Source of the DNA: Polaromonas sp.
GTDB taxonomy: Bacteria > Pseudomonadota > Gammaproteobacteria > Burkholderiales > Burkholderiaceae_C
Direction of reading: 5' to 3'
Length of the DNA stretch: 38,050 bases
Assembly (NCBI RefSeq): GCF_013817205.1
Contig: NZ_JACDDD010000032.1
Span: forward strand, 1 to 38,050
The notes beneath the pieces are model-generated. The model searched no databases, was not told where the DNA came from, and worked only from the letters and a program-made list of their open reading frames with translations. Each line of letters starts with the position of its first letter. Position 1 is the stretch's first letter. Position numbers and translations under genes: made by a program. Of the stretch, positions 19,382 to 28,740 are shown piece by piece.

Positions 19382-20635
19382 TTAGCGGTCAATCTCGCCG
19401 AACACAATGTCCATGGTGCCGATCACGGCAACGGCGTCGGCAATCATGTGCCCGCGTGACATTTCGTCCATGGCGGCAAGGTGCGGAAAGCCCGGTGGGC
19501 GGATCTTCAGGCGGTAGGGCTTGTTCGCGCCGTCGCTGACGATGTAGATACCGAACTCGCCTTTCGGGTGCTCCACCGCAGCATAAGCCTCGCCCTCGGG
19601 CACGTGGAAGCCTTCGGTGAACAGCTTGAAGTGGTGGATCAGCTCTTCCATGTTGGACTTCATGGACTCGCGGTCGGGTGCAGCCACCTTGTGGTTGCTG
19701 GTGATCACCGGGCCGGGGTTGACGCGCAGCCAGTCCACACACTGCTTGATGATGCGGTTGGACTGGCGCATTTCCTCGACGCGCACCAGGTAACGGTCGT
19801 AGCAGTCACCGGTCTTGCCGACGGGCACGTCAAAGTCCATCTGGCTGTAGACTTCATAAGGCTGTTGCTTGCGCAGGTCCCAGGCGAAACCGGAGCCGCG
19901 CAACATGGGGCCTGTGAAGCCGAGGTTGAGCGCGCGTTCGGGCGACACCACACCAACACCGACAGTGCGCTGCTTCCAGATGCGGTTGTCGGTCAGCAGG
20001 GTTTCGTATTCGTCGACCAGCTTGGGGAACTTGGCGGTGAAGTCCTCGATGAAATCCAGCAGCGAACCCTGGCGGTTTTCATTGAGCGCTTCAATGGCCT
20101 TGGCGTTCTTGATCTTGCTGACCTTGTACTGCGACATGGTTTCCGGCAGGTCGCGGTAGACGCCACCCGGACGGAAATAAGCCGCGTGCATGCGCGCGCC
20201 GGAAACGGCCTCGTACATGTCAAACAGGGCCTCGCGCTCGCGGAAGCAATAAATCAGGATGTTCATCGCGCCGCAGTCGAAACCGTGCGCGCCCAGCCAA
20301 AGCAGGTGATTCAGCAGTCGCGTGATTTCCGAGAACATCACGCGGATGTACTGCGCACGCACCGGAACATCCACGCCGATGAGTTTTTCGATGGCCAGGC
20401 AGTAAGCATGCTCGTTGGACATCATGGACACGTAATCGAGACGGTCCATGTAGGGCAAGGACTGGATGTAGGTCTTGCTTTCGGCCAGTTTTTCGGTGGC
20501 GCGGTGCAACAGTCCGATGTGTGGATCGGCGCGCTGAATGACCTCGCCATCGAGCTCAAGCACCAGGCGCAGCACACCATGCGCAGCCGGATGCTGGGGT
20601 CCGAAATTAAGCGTGTAGTTTTTGATTTCAGCCAT
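19382..20635 (-). CDS. nuoD: NADH:quinone oxidoreductase subunit D
   Basis: A 417-residue subunit related to the large subunit of NiFe hydrogenases but without metal ligands. With NuoB it forms the quinone-reduction site of complex I. Conserved segments include [20 protein letters not shown] (quinone-site His), HRGTEK-like [28 protein letters not shown] and the C-terminal [10 protein letters not shown]. NuoC and NuoD are separate genes here, not fused as in E. coli. It starts 24 bases after nuoC. Confidence 0.97.
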   Translation of the reverse strand: MAEIKNYTLNFGPQHPAAHGVLRLVLELDGEVIQRADPHIGLLHRATEKLAESKTYIQSLPYMDRLDYVSMMSNEHAYCLAIEKLIGVDVPVRAQYIRVMFSEITRLLNHLLWLGAHGFDCGAMNILIYCFREREALFDMYEAVSGARMHAAYFRPGGVYRDLPETMSQYKVSKIKNAKAIEALNENRQGSLLDFIEDFTAKFPKLVDEYETLLTDNRIWKQRTVGVGVVSPERALNLGFTGPMLRGSGFAWDLRKQQPYEVYSQMDFDVPVGKTGDCYDRYLVRVEEMRQSNRIIKQCVDWLRVNPGPVITSNHKVAAPDRESMKSNMEELIHHFKLFTEGFHVPEGEAYAAVEHPKGEFGIYIVSDGANKPYRLKIRPPGFPHLAAMDEMSRGHMIADAVAVIGTMDIVFGEIDR

Positions 20636-20659
20636 GTAGGTATGTCCTGCCGGCGCCGC

Positions 20660-21271
20660 TTACTGGAGGCCGCCGTAGTTGTCTTCGCGGATCACGCGCG
20701 GCGTGATTTCGCGCGGCTCAATGGTGACCGGCTGATAGATCACGCGTTTCTGTTCGGGGTCATAACGCATCTCGACGTGACCCGTGGTCGGAAAATCCTT
20801 GCGAAAAGGATGGCCAATGAAACCGTAGTCCGTCAGGATGCGGCGCAGGTCGTTGTGCCCCTCGAAAATAATGCCGAACAGGTCAAAGGCTTCGCGTTCG
20901 AACCAGTTGGCAGAATTCCACACACTGTTCAGCGAGGCCACCACCGGGAAATCGTCGTCATCGCAAAACACCTTAAGCCGCACACGCTGGTTCAAGCTGA
21001 CCGACAACAAATGTGTGGCAACGCAAAAGCGCCGGCCGTCATAGCGGCCGTCGGCATACTCCGAGTAATCGATACCACATAGATCAATCAACTGCTCAAA
21101 CTGGCAGCCCGGCGCATCGCGAAGAATCAGAGCGGCAGCGGTGTAATCGGAAGCACTCACCACCACAGTGACCTCGCCAAGGGCAACCGTCACGCGCCTG
21201 GCTTTGTCACCCAGGGCAGCGCCGAGAGTGGCTGCCAGTTGTTCAGCAGTAGCTGGATGCAAAGGCCCCAT
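20660..21271 (-). CDS. nuoC: NADH:quinone oxidoreductase subunit C
   Basis: A 203-residue (30 kDa-type) peripheral subunit that packs on NuoD. The signature [19 protein letters not shown] and the segment [20 protein letters not shown] are clear. The frame stays open upstream to 21526 inside nuoB, but the ATG at 21271 overlaps the nuoB stop by one base (TGATG) and starts a family-length protein, so it is the chosen start. Translation is probably coupled to nuoB. Confidence 0.95.
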   Translation of the reverse strand: MGPLHPATAEQLAATLGAALGDKARRVTVALGEVTVVVSASDYTAAALILRDAPGCQFEQLIDLCGIDYSEYADGRYDGRRFCVATHLLSVSLNQRVRLKVFCDDDDFPVVASLNSVWNSANWFEREAFDLFGIIFEGHNDLRRILTDYGFIGHPFRKDFPTTGHVEMRYDPEQKRVIYQPVTIEPREITPRVIREDNYGGLQ

Positions 21272-21750
21272 CAAGCCCTCGCTATCGTGTTGGTGCGGCG
21301 GATTTTCTGCTGCAGTTGGATGATGCCGTACAGAAGTGCCTCGGCCGTGGGCGGGCAGCCCGGAACATAGACATCCACCGGCACGATGCGGTCGCAACCC
21401 CTGACCACCGAATAACTGTAGTGATAGTAGCCGCCTCCATTGGCGCACGATCCCATGGACAACACCCAGCGCGGCTCGGACATCTGGTCGTACACCTTGC
21501 GCAGGGCCGGGCCCATCTTGTTGCAAAGCGTGCCGGCCACGATCATCAGGTCGGACTGACGCGGGCTGGGGCGAAACAACATGCCAAAACGATCAATGTC
21601 GTAACGCGCAGCGCCGGCGTGCATCATCTCGACCGCGCAGCAAGCCAGACCGAAGGTCATGGGCCACAGCGATCCGGTTTTGGCCCAGTTGACCACCGAG
21701 TCGTAACTCGTGGTCATGAAGCCTTCGTTGAAAACACCTTCAAGTGACAT
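21271..21750 (-). CDS. nuoB: NADH:quinone oxidoreductase subunit B
   Basis: A 159-residue subunit that holds the terminal [4Fe-4S] cluster N2, the direct electron donor to quinone. Ligands are the adjacent Cys37-Cys38 (ACCAVEMM), Cys102 (GSCANGG) and Cys132 (PGCPP), as in the family. Length is normal. It lies 57 bases after nuoA. Confidence 0.97.
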   Translation of the reverse strand: MSLEGVFNEGFMTTSYDSVVNWAKTGSLWPMTFGLACCAVEMMHAGAARYDIDRFGMLFRPSPRQSDLMIVAGTLCNKMGPALRKVYDQMSEPRWVLSMGSCANGGGYYHYSYSVVRGCDRIVPVDVYVPGCPPTAEALLYGIIQLQQKIRRTNTIARA

Positions 21751-21807
21751 AGCCGTGCCTTATTCGTGGAGCGCTGCGAACCCGTCGCGACAGACCTTCG
21801 GACTTCT

Positions 21808-22167
21808 TTATTCCCAGTCCAGGGCGCCTTTTTTCCACTCGTAGACAAAGCCCACGACCAGAAGGCCCAGGAAAACCATCATCGACCAGAAGCCCACCGC
21901 GCCGATTTCCTTGAGCGCCACGGCCCAGGGGAACAGGAAGGCAATTTCAAGATCGAAAAGAATGAACAGGATGGCGACGAGGTAGTAACGCACGTCGAAT
22001 TTCATGCGGGCGTCTTCGAAAGCCTCGAAGCCGCATTCGTAGGGGGAATTTTTTTCGCTGTCGGGCTTGTTGGGTCCAAGCAGTCGGCCCAGCACCTGGG
22101 GAAGCACACCGACAGCCACGCCGACCAGAACAAACAACAGGACGGGAAGGTATTGGTCGAGGTTCAT
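21808..22167 (-). CDS. nuoA: NADH:quinone oxidoreductase subunit A
   Basis: A 119-residue three-helix membrane subunit of complex I, first gene of the nuo run. The conserved loop [20 protein letters not shown] contains the Cys that lines the quinone chamber, and [12 protein letters not shown] is the second signature. The frame opens two codons earlier at TTG (22173); the ATG at 22167 is preferred. No strong ribosome site is seen. The upstream 95 bases separate it from tRNA-Leu, so the nuo mRNA may start with, or be processed from, a secG-tRNA-nuo transcript. Confidence 0.95.
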   Translation of the reverse strand: MNLDQYLPVLLFVLVGVAVGVLPQVLGRLLGPNKPDSEKNSPYECGFEAFEDARMKFDVRYYLVAILFILFDLEIAFLFPWAVALKEIGAVGFWSMMVFLGLLVVGFVYEWKKGALDWE

Positions 22168-22262
22168 CGTCAATTCAACTTCTGCAAGCCGCTTTGCCTT
22201 GTGCCAGTGTGCTGTTCAAGGTGATCAGCCTGACTCGCGCAGTCCTGATCATTGCCTGTATG

Positions 22263-22347
22263 TGGTGCGGACGGCGAGACTCGAACTCGCACAGCTTTCG
22301 CCACTACCCCCTCAAGATAGCGTGTCTACCAATTTCACCACGTCCGC
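22263..22347 (-). tRNA. tRNA-Leu (anticodon GAG)
   Basis: On the minus strand a cloverleaf folds from gcggacg (5' acceptor) to cgtccgc, followed by A and an encoded CCA (22263-22265). The D arm contains ggtgaaattggtagac. The anticodon stem ctatc/ggtag encloses the loop ttgaggg, giving anticodon GAG, which reads CTC/CTT. A long variable arm, as in class II tRNAs, and a T arm with gttcgag are present. It lies between secG and nuoA, as in other Burkholderiales. Confidence 0.95.
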
Positions 22348-22461
22348 GGTTTTTTTGTGCCCGGATGGCATGAGGAACCTTGCGGTTTTGGCTTTCCGGG
22401 CAGTCTCAGAGTTTACCCTGAAATTGCGCCGCTCCCTGTGCAAAGCAGCCCGTCGCCAACT

Positions 22462-22881
22462 CTATTTCGTGGGAATTTGACCCGAGCCAGGAACACCGGG
22501 GGCAGGCGGGACAGAAGTGGTGGCCGGGGCAGCGGGCGGTGACGTTGTGCCAGGAATCTGGGCAGCGCCCGAAGCGGGTGTTGCGGGCGCTGGTGCCGTG
22601 ACGGCGGAGCCTTCGAGCACGCTGGACCCAGTCCGCGGACCGGCGTTGCTGAAATAGGCCAGCGCCAGAGTACACGCAAAGAACACAGCCGCCAGGACCG
22701 CGGTGGTGCGCGAAAGAAAATTGGCGCTGCCGCTGGCGCCAAACAGACTGCCCGAGCCACCGCTTCCGAAGGCCGCACCCATGTCGGCCCCCTTGCCATG
22801 CTGCACCAGGATCAGGCCAATCATGCCCAAGGCAGTAATCATCTGGAGCGCCAGAACAGCTTTCAACAATACATTTTCCAT
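22462..22881 (-). CDS. secG: Preprotein translocase subunit SecG
   Basis: A 139-residue small membrane subunit of the SecYEG protein-export channel. Two helices flank the conserved ILVQHGKGADMGAAFGSG loop, followed by GSLFGASGSANFLSRTTA. The C-terminal part after about residue 85 is an Ala/Pro/Thr-rich low-complexity tail, longer than in E. coli SecG and likely periplasmic or disordered. It is 33 bases downstream of tpiA, a neighbour pair conserved in many betaproteobacteria. Confidence 0.95.
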   Translation of the reverse strand: MENVLLKAVLALQMITALGMIGLILVQHGKGADMGAAFGSGGSGSLFGASGSANFLSRTTAVLAAVFFACTLALAYFSNAGPRTGSSVLEGSAVTAPAPATPASGAAQIPGTTSPPAAPATTSVPPAPGVPGSGQIPTK

Positions 22882-22914
22882 ATCAACTCCTAATTTGATA
22901 GCACACTTTCCCCG

Positions 22915-23664
22915 TCAAATGGGGGCTGCAGCAATTATTTTCAAGAAATCCGGGGCTTTCAGCGAAGCGCCGCCTATCAACCCGCCATCGATGTCGGCCT
23001 GCGCCAGCAGCGAAGCGGCATTGGCAGCGTTCATGCTCCCGCCGTACAAAATCTTCACGCGTGTCGCCTGGTCAGTTGCCGCCTTGAGCTGCGTCCGCAG
23101 CACCGCATGCACCGCCTGCGCTTCCTCCGGCGTCGCGGTCTTGCCGGTGCCTATGGCCCACACCGGCTCGTAGGCCACGACGATCTCGCTGATGCAATGG
23201 CCATTGGTGTGGATCACGGCGGCCAGCTGGCGTTTCACCACCTGCTCGGTCTGCCCGGCCTCGCGTTCGGCCAGGGTTTCACCGACACACACAATCGGCG
23301 TGACGCCGGCAGCCAGCGCAGCCTTGGCCTTGTCGGCCACCAGTGCGTCAGTCTCACTATGGTACTGGCGGCGCTCGGAATGGCCCACAATCACATAACG
23401 ACAACCGAGCTCCCGCAGCATGGAGGCACTGACTTCGCCAGTGAAGGCACCGGAGGCCTGGCTCGATACATCCTGCGCGCCCAGCGCCACGGCCGGCGTA
23501 TCTGCAAGCAGTGTATGAACCTGAGCCAGGTATGGCGCAGGCACACACACGGCAATGGCGCAAGCGGGCTGCGAGGGCAAGCCGGCCGCTATCTCTCGCA
23601 GCAAGGCCTCATTGGCGGCCAGGCTGCCATTCATCTTCCAGTTGCCTGCAATCAATTTTTTCAT
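22915..23664 (-). CDS. tpiA: Triose-phosphate isomerase
   Basis: A 249-residue TIM-barrel enzyme of glycolysis and gluconeogenesis that interconverts dihydroxyacetone phosphate and glyceraldehyde-3-phosphate. Active-site residues are visible: Asn8 and Lys10 (GNWKMNG), His95 (GHSERR) and Glu166 ([12 protein letters not shown], the mobile loop). The phosphate-binding YGGS is near the end. The frame extends six codons upstream, but [10 protein letters not shown] at 23664 is the conserved start, 2 bases after the qor stop. Confidence 0.97.
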   Translation of the reverse strand: MKKLIAGNWKMNGSLAANEALLREIAAGLPSQPACAIAVCVPAPYLAQVHTLLADTPAVALGAQDVSSQASGAFTGEVSASMLRELGCRYVIVGHSERRQYHSETDALVADKAKAALAAGVTPIVCVGETLAEREAGQTEQVVKRQLAAVIHTNGHCISEIVVAYEPVWAIGTGKTATPEEAQAVHAVLRTQLKAATDQATRVKILYGGSMNAANAASLLAQADIDGGLIGGASLKAPDFLKIIAAAPI

Positions 23665-23666
23665 GA

Positions 23667-24662
23667 TCAGGTGCCCTGCCACGTCAATACGATTTTGCCG
23701 ATGTGTTGATTGGATTCCATCAGCGCATGCGCCTGGGCCGCATCAGCCGCCGCGAAAGTGCTGTGGATCACGGGTTTGATCACGCCACCGACAAGCAGCG
23801 GCCAGACTTTCTCTTTCAAGGTCGCAGCAATCGCCGCCTTGAACTCGACAGAACGCGGGCGCAGCGTGGAACCAGTGATGCTCAAGCGCTTGCGCAGCAC
23901 CAGACCGGCGTTGAATTCAGCTTTGGTTCCGCCCTGCACGGCGATGAAGACCAGGCGGCCATCTTCGGCCAGGCAGCCGATCTCACGCTCCACATAACTG
24001 CCGGCGACCATGTCCAGAATCACGTTCACGCCCCTGCCGGCGGTTATCGTCTTGACCTCTTCCGAAAAATCGGCCGTCTTGTAATTGATGGCGTGGTCGG
24101 CACCGAGCTTCAGGCAGGCGGCGCATTTGTCGTCGCTGCCGGCTGTCACGATCACGGTCGCGCCCATGGCCTTGGCGATCTGGATCGCTGTCACACCGAT
24201 GCCGCTGGAGCCGCCCTGGATCAGCAGCGTTTCACCCTTCTGCAGCCGTGCGCGGTCGAACACATTGCTCCAGACCGTGAAAAAGGTTTCGGGCAGGGAA
24301 GCGGCTTCGGTGTCGCTGAACCCCTCCGGAACCGGCAGGCACTGGCCGACCGGCGCAACACACAGCTCGGCATAACCGCCGCCAGCCACCAAGGCGCAGA
24401 TGCGGTCTCCAAGCTTCAGGTTCGCCTGCGCCATCGCTGCGGCGTCGCCACCAATGATGATGCCAGCAACTTCCAGCCCTGGAATATCGGAAGCGCCCGG
24501 CGGAACCGGATAGTTGCCGGTTCGCTGCAGAACGTCCGGCCGGTTCACGCCGGAGGCCGCCACACGAATCAGCAACTCACCCGCGCCGGCGACCGGATCG
24601 GGACGCTCGCCCAGGCGCAGCACATCCGGCGCGCCATAGGAGGTGATTTCAACTGCTTTCAT
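23667..24662 (-). CDS. NAD(P)H:quinone oxidoreductase, zinc-independent MDR family
   Basis: A 331-residue medium-chain reductase without the zinc-ligand pattern of alcohol dehydrogenases. It resembles the PIG3-type quinone oxidoreductases ([19 protein letters not shown] start, [20 protein letters not shown]). The nucleotide-binding motif is [20 protein letters not shown]. It probably reduces quinones or other reactive carbonyl compounds with NADPH in the cytoplasm; the substrate is not known. It sits between pnp and tpiA in the same direction, tpiA following after 2 bases. Confidence 0.88.
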   Translation of the reverse strand: MKAVEITSYGAPDVLRLGERPDPVAGAGELLIRVAASGVNRPDVLQRTGNYPVPPGASDIPGLEVAGIIIGGDAAAMAQANLKLGDRICALVAGGGYAELCVAPVGQCLPVPEGFSDTEAASLPETFFTVWSNVFDRARLQKGETLLIQGGSSGIGVTAIQIAKAMGATVIVTAGSDDKCAACLKLGADHAINYKTADFSEEVKTITAGRGVNVILDMVAGSYVEREIGCLAEDGRLVFIAVQGGTKAEFNAGLVLRKRLSITGSTLRPRSVEFKAAIAATLKEKVWPLLVGGVIKPVIHSTFAAADAAQAHALMESNQHIGKIVLTWQGT

Positions 24663-24668
24663 GGATTA

Positions 24669-24733
24669 TTTAAGTGTTTTATGGCTGCAGCCCCCGGCTG
24701 GCGGGCACTAGCAGCTACAAAATCAATAGCAAA
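24669..24733. repeat. Interspersed repeat between pnp and the quinone oxidoreductase gene
   Basis: The bases ggctgcagcccccggctggc (24684-24703), then gggcactagcagctacaaaa and tcaatagc, fill the whole gap and touch the pnp stop codon. It belongs to the same family as 866-924 and 3633-3689. Confidence 0.65.
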
Positions 24734-26851
24734 TCAGCCTTGATCCTGGCCTTGCGCAGGACGGTCCAGCAAGGCCTTCATGGACAGCTTGACGCGGCCC
24801 TTCTCGTCGGTTTCCATCACTTTGACCTTGATGACCTGGCCTTCTTTCAGGTAGTCGGTTACCCGCTCGACGCGCTCATGGGCGATCTGGCTGATGTGCA
24901 GCAGGCCGTCCTTGCCGGGCAGCAGATTGACCAGTGCGCCGAAGTCGAGGATCTTGGTGATCGCGCCTTCGTACACCTTGCCGATTTCGACTTCAGCGGT
25001 GATCTCGGCGATGCGGCGTTTGGCTTCGTCGGCCTTGGCGCTGTCGTTGGAGGCGATGGTGATGGTGCCGTCTTCCTCGATGTTGATCTGCGTGCCGGTT
25101 TCTTCGGTCAGCGCGCGAATGACAGCGCCGCCTTTACCGATCACGTCACGGATTTTCTCGGGGTTGATCTTCATCACGTACAGGCGCGGTGCAAAGTCAG
25201 AAACTTCGGCCTTGGCTTCGCCCATGGCTTCCTGCATCTTGCCCAGAATGTGCATGCGGGCTTCCTTGGCCTGAGCCAATGCGACCTGCATGATTTCTTT
25301 CGTGATGCCCTGGATTTTGATGTCCATCTGCAGCGCGGTGATACCGGCAGTGGTACCGGCGACTTTGAAGTCCATGTCGCCCAGATGATCTTCGTCACCC
25401 AGAATGTCGGTCAACACCGCAAAGCGGTTGTCTTCCTTGATCAGGCCCATGGCGATACCAGCCACGTGGGCTTTCATCGGCACACCGGCGTCCATCAGCG
25501 ACAGGCAGCCGCCGCAGACCGAAGCCATCGACGAAGAGCCGTTGGACTCGGTGATCTCGCTGACCACACGCATGGTGTACGGGAATTCTTCTTTGGTGGG
25601 CAACACGGCGATCAGCGCACGCTTGGCCAGACGGCCGTGACCAATCTCGCGGCGTTTTGGGCTACCGACACGGCCGGTTTCGCCAGTGGCGAACGGAGGC
25701 ATGTTGTAGTGCAGCATGAAACGGTCTTCGTAGTCGCCCGACAGTGCGTCGATACGCTGCGCATCGCGCTCGGTGCCCAGCGTGGTCACAACCAGCGCCT
25801 GGGTTTCGCCACGCGTGAACAGGGCCGAACCGTGGGTACGGGGCAGCACACTGTTGCGGATTTCGATGGCGCGCACGGTGCGGGTGTCGCGGCCGTCAAT
25901 ACGCGGCTCGCCAGACAAAATCTGGCTGCGGACGATTTTGGCTTCGATGTCGAACAACATGCCTTCAACAGCCACGCCGTCGAATGCGGTGCCGTCCGCC
26001 TTGAGGGCGGCCATGACCTCCGAAGTCACGACGCGGCAAGCCTGGGTACGGGCTTGCTTGGCGCGGATCTGGTAGGCAGCTTGCAACTTGGCAGCGGCCA
26101 GCTCGCTGACCTTGGCGATCAGCGGCTCGTCCTTGGCAGGCGCTTGCCATGCCCAGACCGGCTTGCCGGCGTCACGAACGAGTTCGTGAATCGCGTTGAT
26201 GGCGATGTTGCCCTGCTCATGGCCAAACACGATGGCGGCCAGCATGATTTCTTCAGACAGTTGCTTGGCTTCGGACTCCACCATCAACACCGCGGCTTCG
26301 GTACCAGCCACCACCAGATCCATTGTGGAATCCTTGAGCTGCGTCTTGCCCGGGTTCAACACGTACTGGCCGTCGATGTACGCAACGCGGGCCGCGCCGA
26401 TGGGGCCATTGAACGGAATGCCGGAAATCGCGAGTGCTGCGCTTGAGGCAATCAATGCAGGAATGTCGCCTTCAACTTCGGGGTTGAGGGACAAGACGTG
26501 AATCACGACCTGCACTTCGTTGAAGAAGCCTTCGGGGAACAGCGGGCGAATCGGGCGATCGATCAGGCGGGATGTCAGGGTTTCGAACTCGCTGGGGCGG
26601 CCTTCACGCTTGAAGAAGCTGCCGGGAATGCGGCCAGCGGCGTAGGTTTTTTCGAGGTAGTCAACGGTCAGCGGAAAGAAGTCCTGGCCTGGCTTGGCTT
26701 CGGTCTTGGCGACCACGGTGGCCAGCACGACAGTGCCGTCCATGTCCAGCAGCACAGCGCCGCCGGACTGGCGTGCGACTTCGCCGGTTTCCATGGTGAC
26801 CTTGTGTTGGCCCCACTGGAAGGTCTTGGTAACTTTATTGAAAATGCTCAT
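24734..26851 (-). CDS. pnp: Polyribonucleotide nucleotidyltransferase (PNPase)
   Basis: A 705-residue 3'-to-5' phosphorolytic exoribonuclease, part of RNA turnover. It shows two RNase PH-like domains (first about 10-220, second about 315-540, with [16 protein letters not shown] and the [20 protein letters not shown] active-site region), an all-alpha linker, a KH domain ([18 protein letters not shown]) and a C-terminal S1 domain ([18 protein letters not shown]...[10 protein letters not shown]). Length is normal. It follows rpsO, as in most bacteria. A 12-base-pair hairpin in its leader (26927-26971) may be a site for autoregulation. Confidence 0.97.
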   Translation of the reverse strand: MSIFNKVTKTFQWGQHKVTMETGEVARQSGGAVLLDMDGTVVLATVVAKTEAKPGQDFFPLTVDYLEKTYAAGRIPGSFFKREGRPSEFETLTSRLIDRPIRPLFPEGFFNEVQVVIHVLSLNPEVEGDIPALIASSAALAISGIPFNGPIGAARVAYIDGQYVLNPGKTQLKDSTMDLVVAGTEAAVLMVESEAKQLSEEIMLAAIVFGHEQGNIAINAIHELVRDAGKPVWAWQAPAKDEPLIAKVSELAAAKLQAAYQIRAKQARTQACRVVTSEVMAALKADGTAFDGVAVEGMLFDIEAKIVRSQILSGEPRIDGRDTRTVRAIEIRNSVLPRTHGSALFTRGETQALVVTTLGTERDAQRIDALSGDYEDRFMLHYNMPPFATGETGRVGSPKRREIGHGRLAKRALIAVLPTKEEFPYTMRVVSEITESNGSSSMASVCGGCLSLMDAGVPMKAHVAGIAMGLIKEDNRFAVLTDILGDEDHLGDMDFKVAGTTAGITALQMDIKIQGITKEIMQVALAQAKEARMHILGKMQEAMGEAKAEVSDFAPRLYVMKINPEKIRDVIGKGGAVIRALTEETGTQINIEEDGTITIASNDSAKADEAKRRIAEITAEVEIGKVYEGAITKILDFGALVNLLPGKDGLLHISQIAHERVERVTDYLKEGQVIKVKVMETDEKGRVKLSMKALLDRPAQGQDQG

Positions 26852-26926
26852 GTTTTAACTCCACTAGTTTTCAAGCACTTGAGGCAGTGCAGAAGGCCCG
26901 GAGTGGTGGCTGGCAGAACACGATGC

Positions 26927-26971
26927 CATTCCACAAAATGCCTGTGATTTCAGGGCTTTTTTTGTGGAATG
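26927..26971 (-). promoter_or_regulatory. Long hairpin in the pnp leader, candidate RNase processing site
   Basis: cattccacaaaa (26927-26938) and ttttgtggaatg (26960-26971) are perfect 12-base inverted repeats, with a smaller cctg/cagg stem inside the loop. In the minus-strand transcript the hairpin would lie about 76-120 bases before the pnp ATG. In E. coli the pnp leader has a hairpin cut by RNase III that lets PNPase repress itself. A similar role here is inference from position and shape. Confidence 0.5.
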
Positions 26972-27006
26972 ACACAGCGCGTGATCGTTTTGCCTTGCTC
27001 CGAAGT

Positions 27007-27044
27007 AAAAAACGCCTGAGCTAGTTAACTAACTCAGGCGTTTT
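27007..27044 (-). terminator. Rho-independent terminator after rpsO
   Basis: The inverted repeat aaaacgcctgag (27009-27020) / ctcaggcgtttt (27033-27044) has a 12-pair stem, and the loop contains the palindrome tagttaacta. On the minus strand it ends in a run of six T. It starts 16 bases after the rpsO stop, so rpsO and pnp are at least partly separated. Confidence 0.85.
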
Positions 27045-27060
27045 GCAGTCGTATCAGCGA

Positions 27061-27327
27061 TTATTTACGCAGGCCAAGCTTGGCAATCAACGCAACATAA
27101 CGGGCCGCGTCTTTGGACTTCAGGTAGTCCAGCAGCTTGCGGCGACGGCTCACCATGCGCAGCAGACCACGGCGACCGTGGTGATCCTTGGCATGGGTTT
27201 TGAAATGGGGCATCAGTTCATTGATGCGGCCGGTCAAGAGACCGACCTGAACTTCAGGGCTACCTGTGTCGTTGGCAGCGCGTTGGTTGGCCTGAACGAT
27301 GTCGGCCTTGATGGATTTCGCGATCAT
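27061..27327 (-). CDS. rpsO: 30S ribosomal protein S15
   Basis: An 88-residue ribosomal protein (uS15) that binds the central domain of 16S rRNA early in 30S assembly. Family features are [22 protein letters not shown], the [23 protein letters not shown] helix pair and a basic end. The length is as usual. It precedes pnp, with a terminator between. Its promoter is probably the TATAAT at 27450-27455; the 115-base leader contains a small tccca/tggga hairpin and could hold an S15 binding site. Confidence 0.97.
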   Translation of the reverse strand: MIAKSIKADIVQANQRAANDTGSPEVQVGLLTGRINELMPHFKTHAKDHHGRRGLLRMVSRRRKLLDYLKSKDAARYVALIAKLGLRK

Positions 27328-27449
27328 GACTATTCCTTGTTTACTTGCGAGCGGCCCAGTGTTCCCAAAAGTGGGAGTTGACCGGTTCCGTCGTGTTCTG
27401 CAGCATTGCTCCCAGAAGAAGCGCCCGCTTTTTTTTCGCAGAGCCTTGG

Positions 27450-27455
27450 ATTATA
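27450..27455 (-). promoter_or_regulatory. Probable -10 box of the rpsO promoter
   Basis: A perfect TATAAT is read on the minus strand, in gggctataatccaagg. No good -35 box lies 16-18 bases upstream. The start would fall near 27443, about 115 bases before rpsO. Confidence 0.45.
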
Positions 27456-27473
27456 GCCCAGAAGCCGGGCGCA

Positions 27474-28731
27474 TCACTCCCGCGCCAGCCAGCCCCTCAG
27501 GCGGCCAACGCCTTCGCGCAGGCGGGCCAAGTCATGGCTGGCAAAACACCAGCGCAGCCAGCCCTGCATCGCCGGCGAACGGTCGGCGCTGAAGGCATCG
27601 CCTGGCGCCAGCCCGAGTCCGGCCTCGAGCACCAGGCGTTTGGCGGTCTCGAAAGCGTCGCCCTGCCCGGCCAGCCTGAAAAACGCATACATACCGCCCG
27701 GCGCGGCCGCCAATTCGACCCCGGGCACGGCCTGGAGCAACGGCACCAGCGTATCGCGGCACTTCTTCAGATGGGCCACCACCTGGGGCGTGACCTCGTC
27801 CGTGCGCTGCAGCGCCACCACACCTGCACGCTGGATGAATACCGGCGCGCAGGAAGTGTTGAACTCGATCAGCTTGCCCATGTGGGTGGTGAACGCCGCC
27901 GGCATCACCAGCCAACCGAGCCGCCAGCCGGTCATCAGAAAACTTTTGGAGAAGCTGTGCGCGACCATCAGCCGGTCGTCCGGCAAGGCAATATCGAGAA
28001 AACTGGGTGCGCAAACATGATCCCCCCCCCGGGGGGCTGCGCCCCTCCCCCACCAGGGGAGCGCCCGGCTTGGGGCGGCCCTGCGCCGGGCCATTGGGAG
28101 AAGCCTCGTAATACAGCCGCTCGTAAACCTCGTCAGCAAGGATCCAGGTGCCCGTCTTGCGGCAGTGCGCCAGCAAGACCTCCTGCTCGGCGCGGCTCAG
28201 GGTCCAGCCGGTCGGGTTGTTGGGTGAGTTGACGATCAGCAAGCGGGTAGCGGATGTCACAGCCGCCAGCAATTCGTCCATGTCAAGTTGCCAGCGGCCC
28301 GCCACCGGCTTGAGGCTGACGCAGCGCACCCGCGCGCCCATGATCGCCGGCTGCGCGGTCAGATTGGGCCAGACCGGGGTGACGGCGACCACCTCGTCGC
28401 CGGCATCCACCACCGCCTGCACCGCAAGCATGAGCGCATTGACGCCGCCCGAGGTGACCGCAATCCTGTCGGCACCGACCGGCGCAGCGCCCTTGCAGCG
28501 CAAGCCGGTGCAATAGTCGGCAATCGCTTCGCGCAACTCGGGGAGCCCAAGGTTGTGGGCGTAAAACGTCTCCCCTTCGCTGAGCGAGCGCGCCGCCGCT
28601 TCACGGATGAAGGCCGGCGTGACCTCGTCGCTTTCGCCAAACCAGAACTTGAGCACATCGCTGCGGCCCATGCCGGCGTTGGCGACTTGCCGGATCAGGG
28701 ACTCCTCGAGATCGAGAACAACCTGTCGCAT
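27474..28731 (-). pseudogene. PLP-dependent aminotransferase, frame broken inside a repeat insertion
   Basis: A class I/II aminotransferase of about 390 residues if intact. The first frame (from ATG 28731) gives MRQVVLDLEESLIRQVANAG, the cofactor-pocket region TSGGVNALMLA and NSPNNPTGWTLS up to DEVYERLYYEASPNG. It then enters an insertion rich in Pro and Gly. The second frame resumes at APSFLDIALPDDR, with the PLP-lysine motif SFSKSFLMTGWRLGW, and runs to the TGA at 27474. The frames differ by one base at a run of nine G (minus strand, complement of 28022-28030). With eight G the whole gene would read through with about 28 extra residues. It is transcribed 9 bases after the binding-protein gene, so amino acid use is a likely role. 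It may be a true pseudogene, a phase-variable gene or a sequencing error. Confidence 0.8.
28022..28097. repeat. GC-rich repeat-derived insertion in the aminotransferase gene
   Basis: Nine C, six G, then ctgcgcccctcccccaccag, gggagcgcccggcttggggc and ggccctgcgccgggcc. It is much richer in G+C than its surroundings and has the same palindromic style as the intergenic repeats at 5883 and 14111. It interrupts the gene between the conserved DEVYERLYYE and APSFLDIA. Confidence 0.6.
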
Positions 28732-28740
28732 GTTGACTCC

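Noticed and set aside
19481..21082. A 533-codon open frame on the plus strand over nuoD/nuoC
   Set aside because: Shadow frame; both opposite-strand genes are clear complex I subunits.
21272..21526. Upstream extension of nuoC
   Set aside because: It lies wholly inside nuoB, and family length fits the ATG at 21271.
24674..26446. A 590-codon open frame on the plus strand over pnp
   Set aside because: Antisense shadow of a strongly biased gene; no recognisable domain, and pnp on the other strand is certain.
27421..27471. gcgcccg...cgggcgc inverted repeat before rpsO as a terminator
   Set aside because: The arms are about 37 bases apart with the TATAAT between them, so this is more likely promoter DNA than a terminator.
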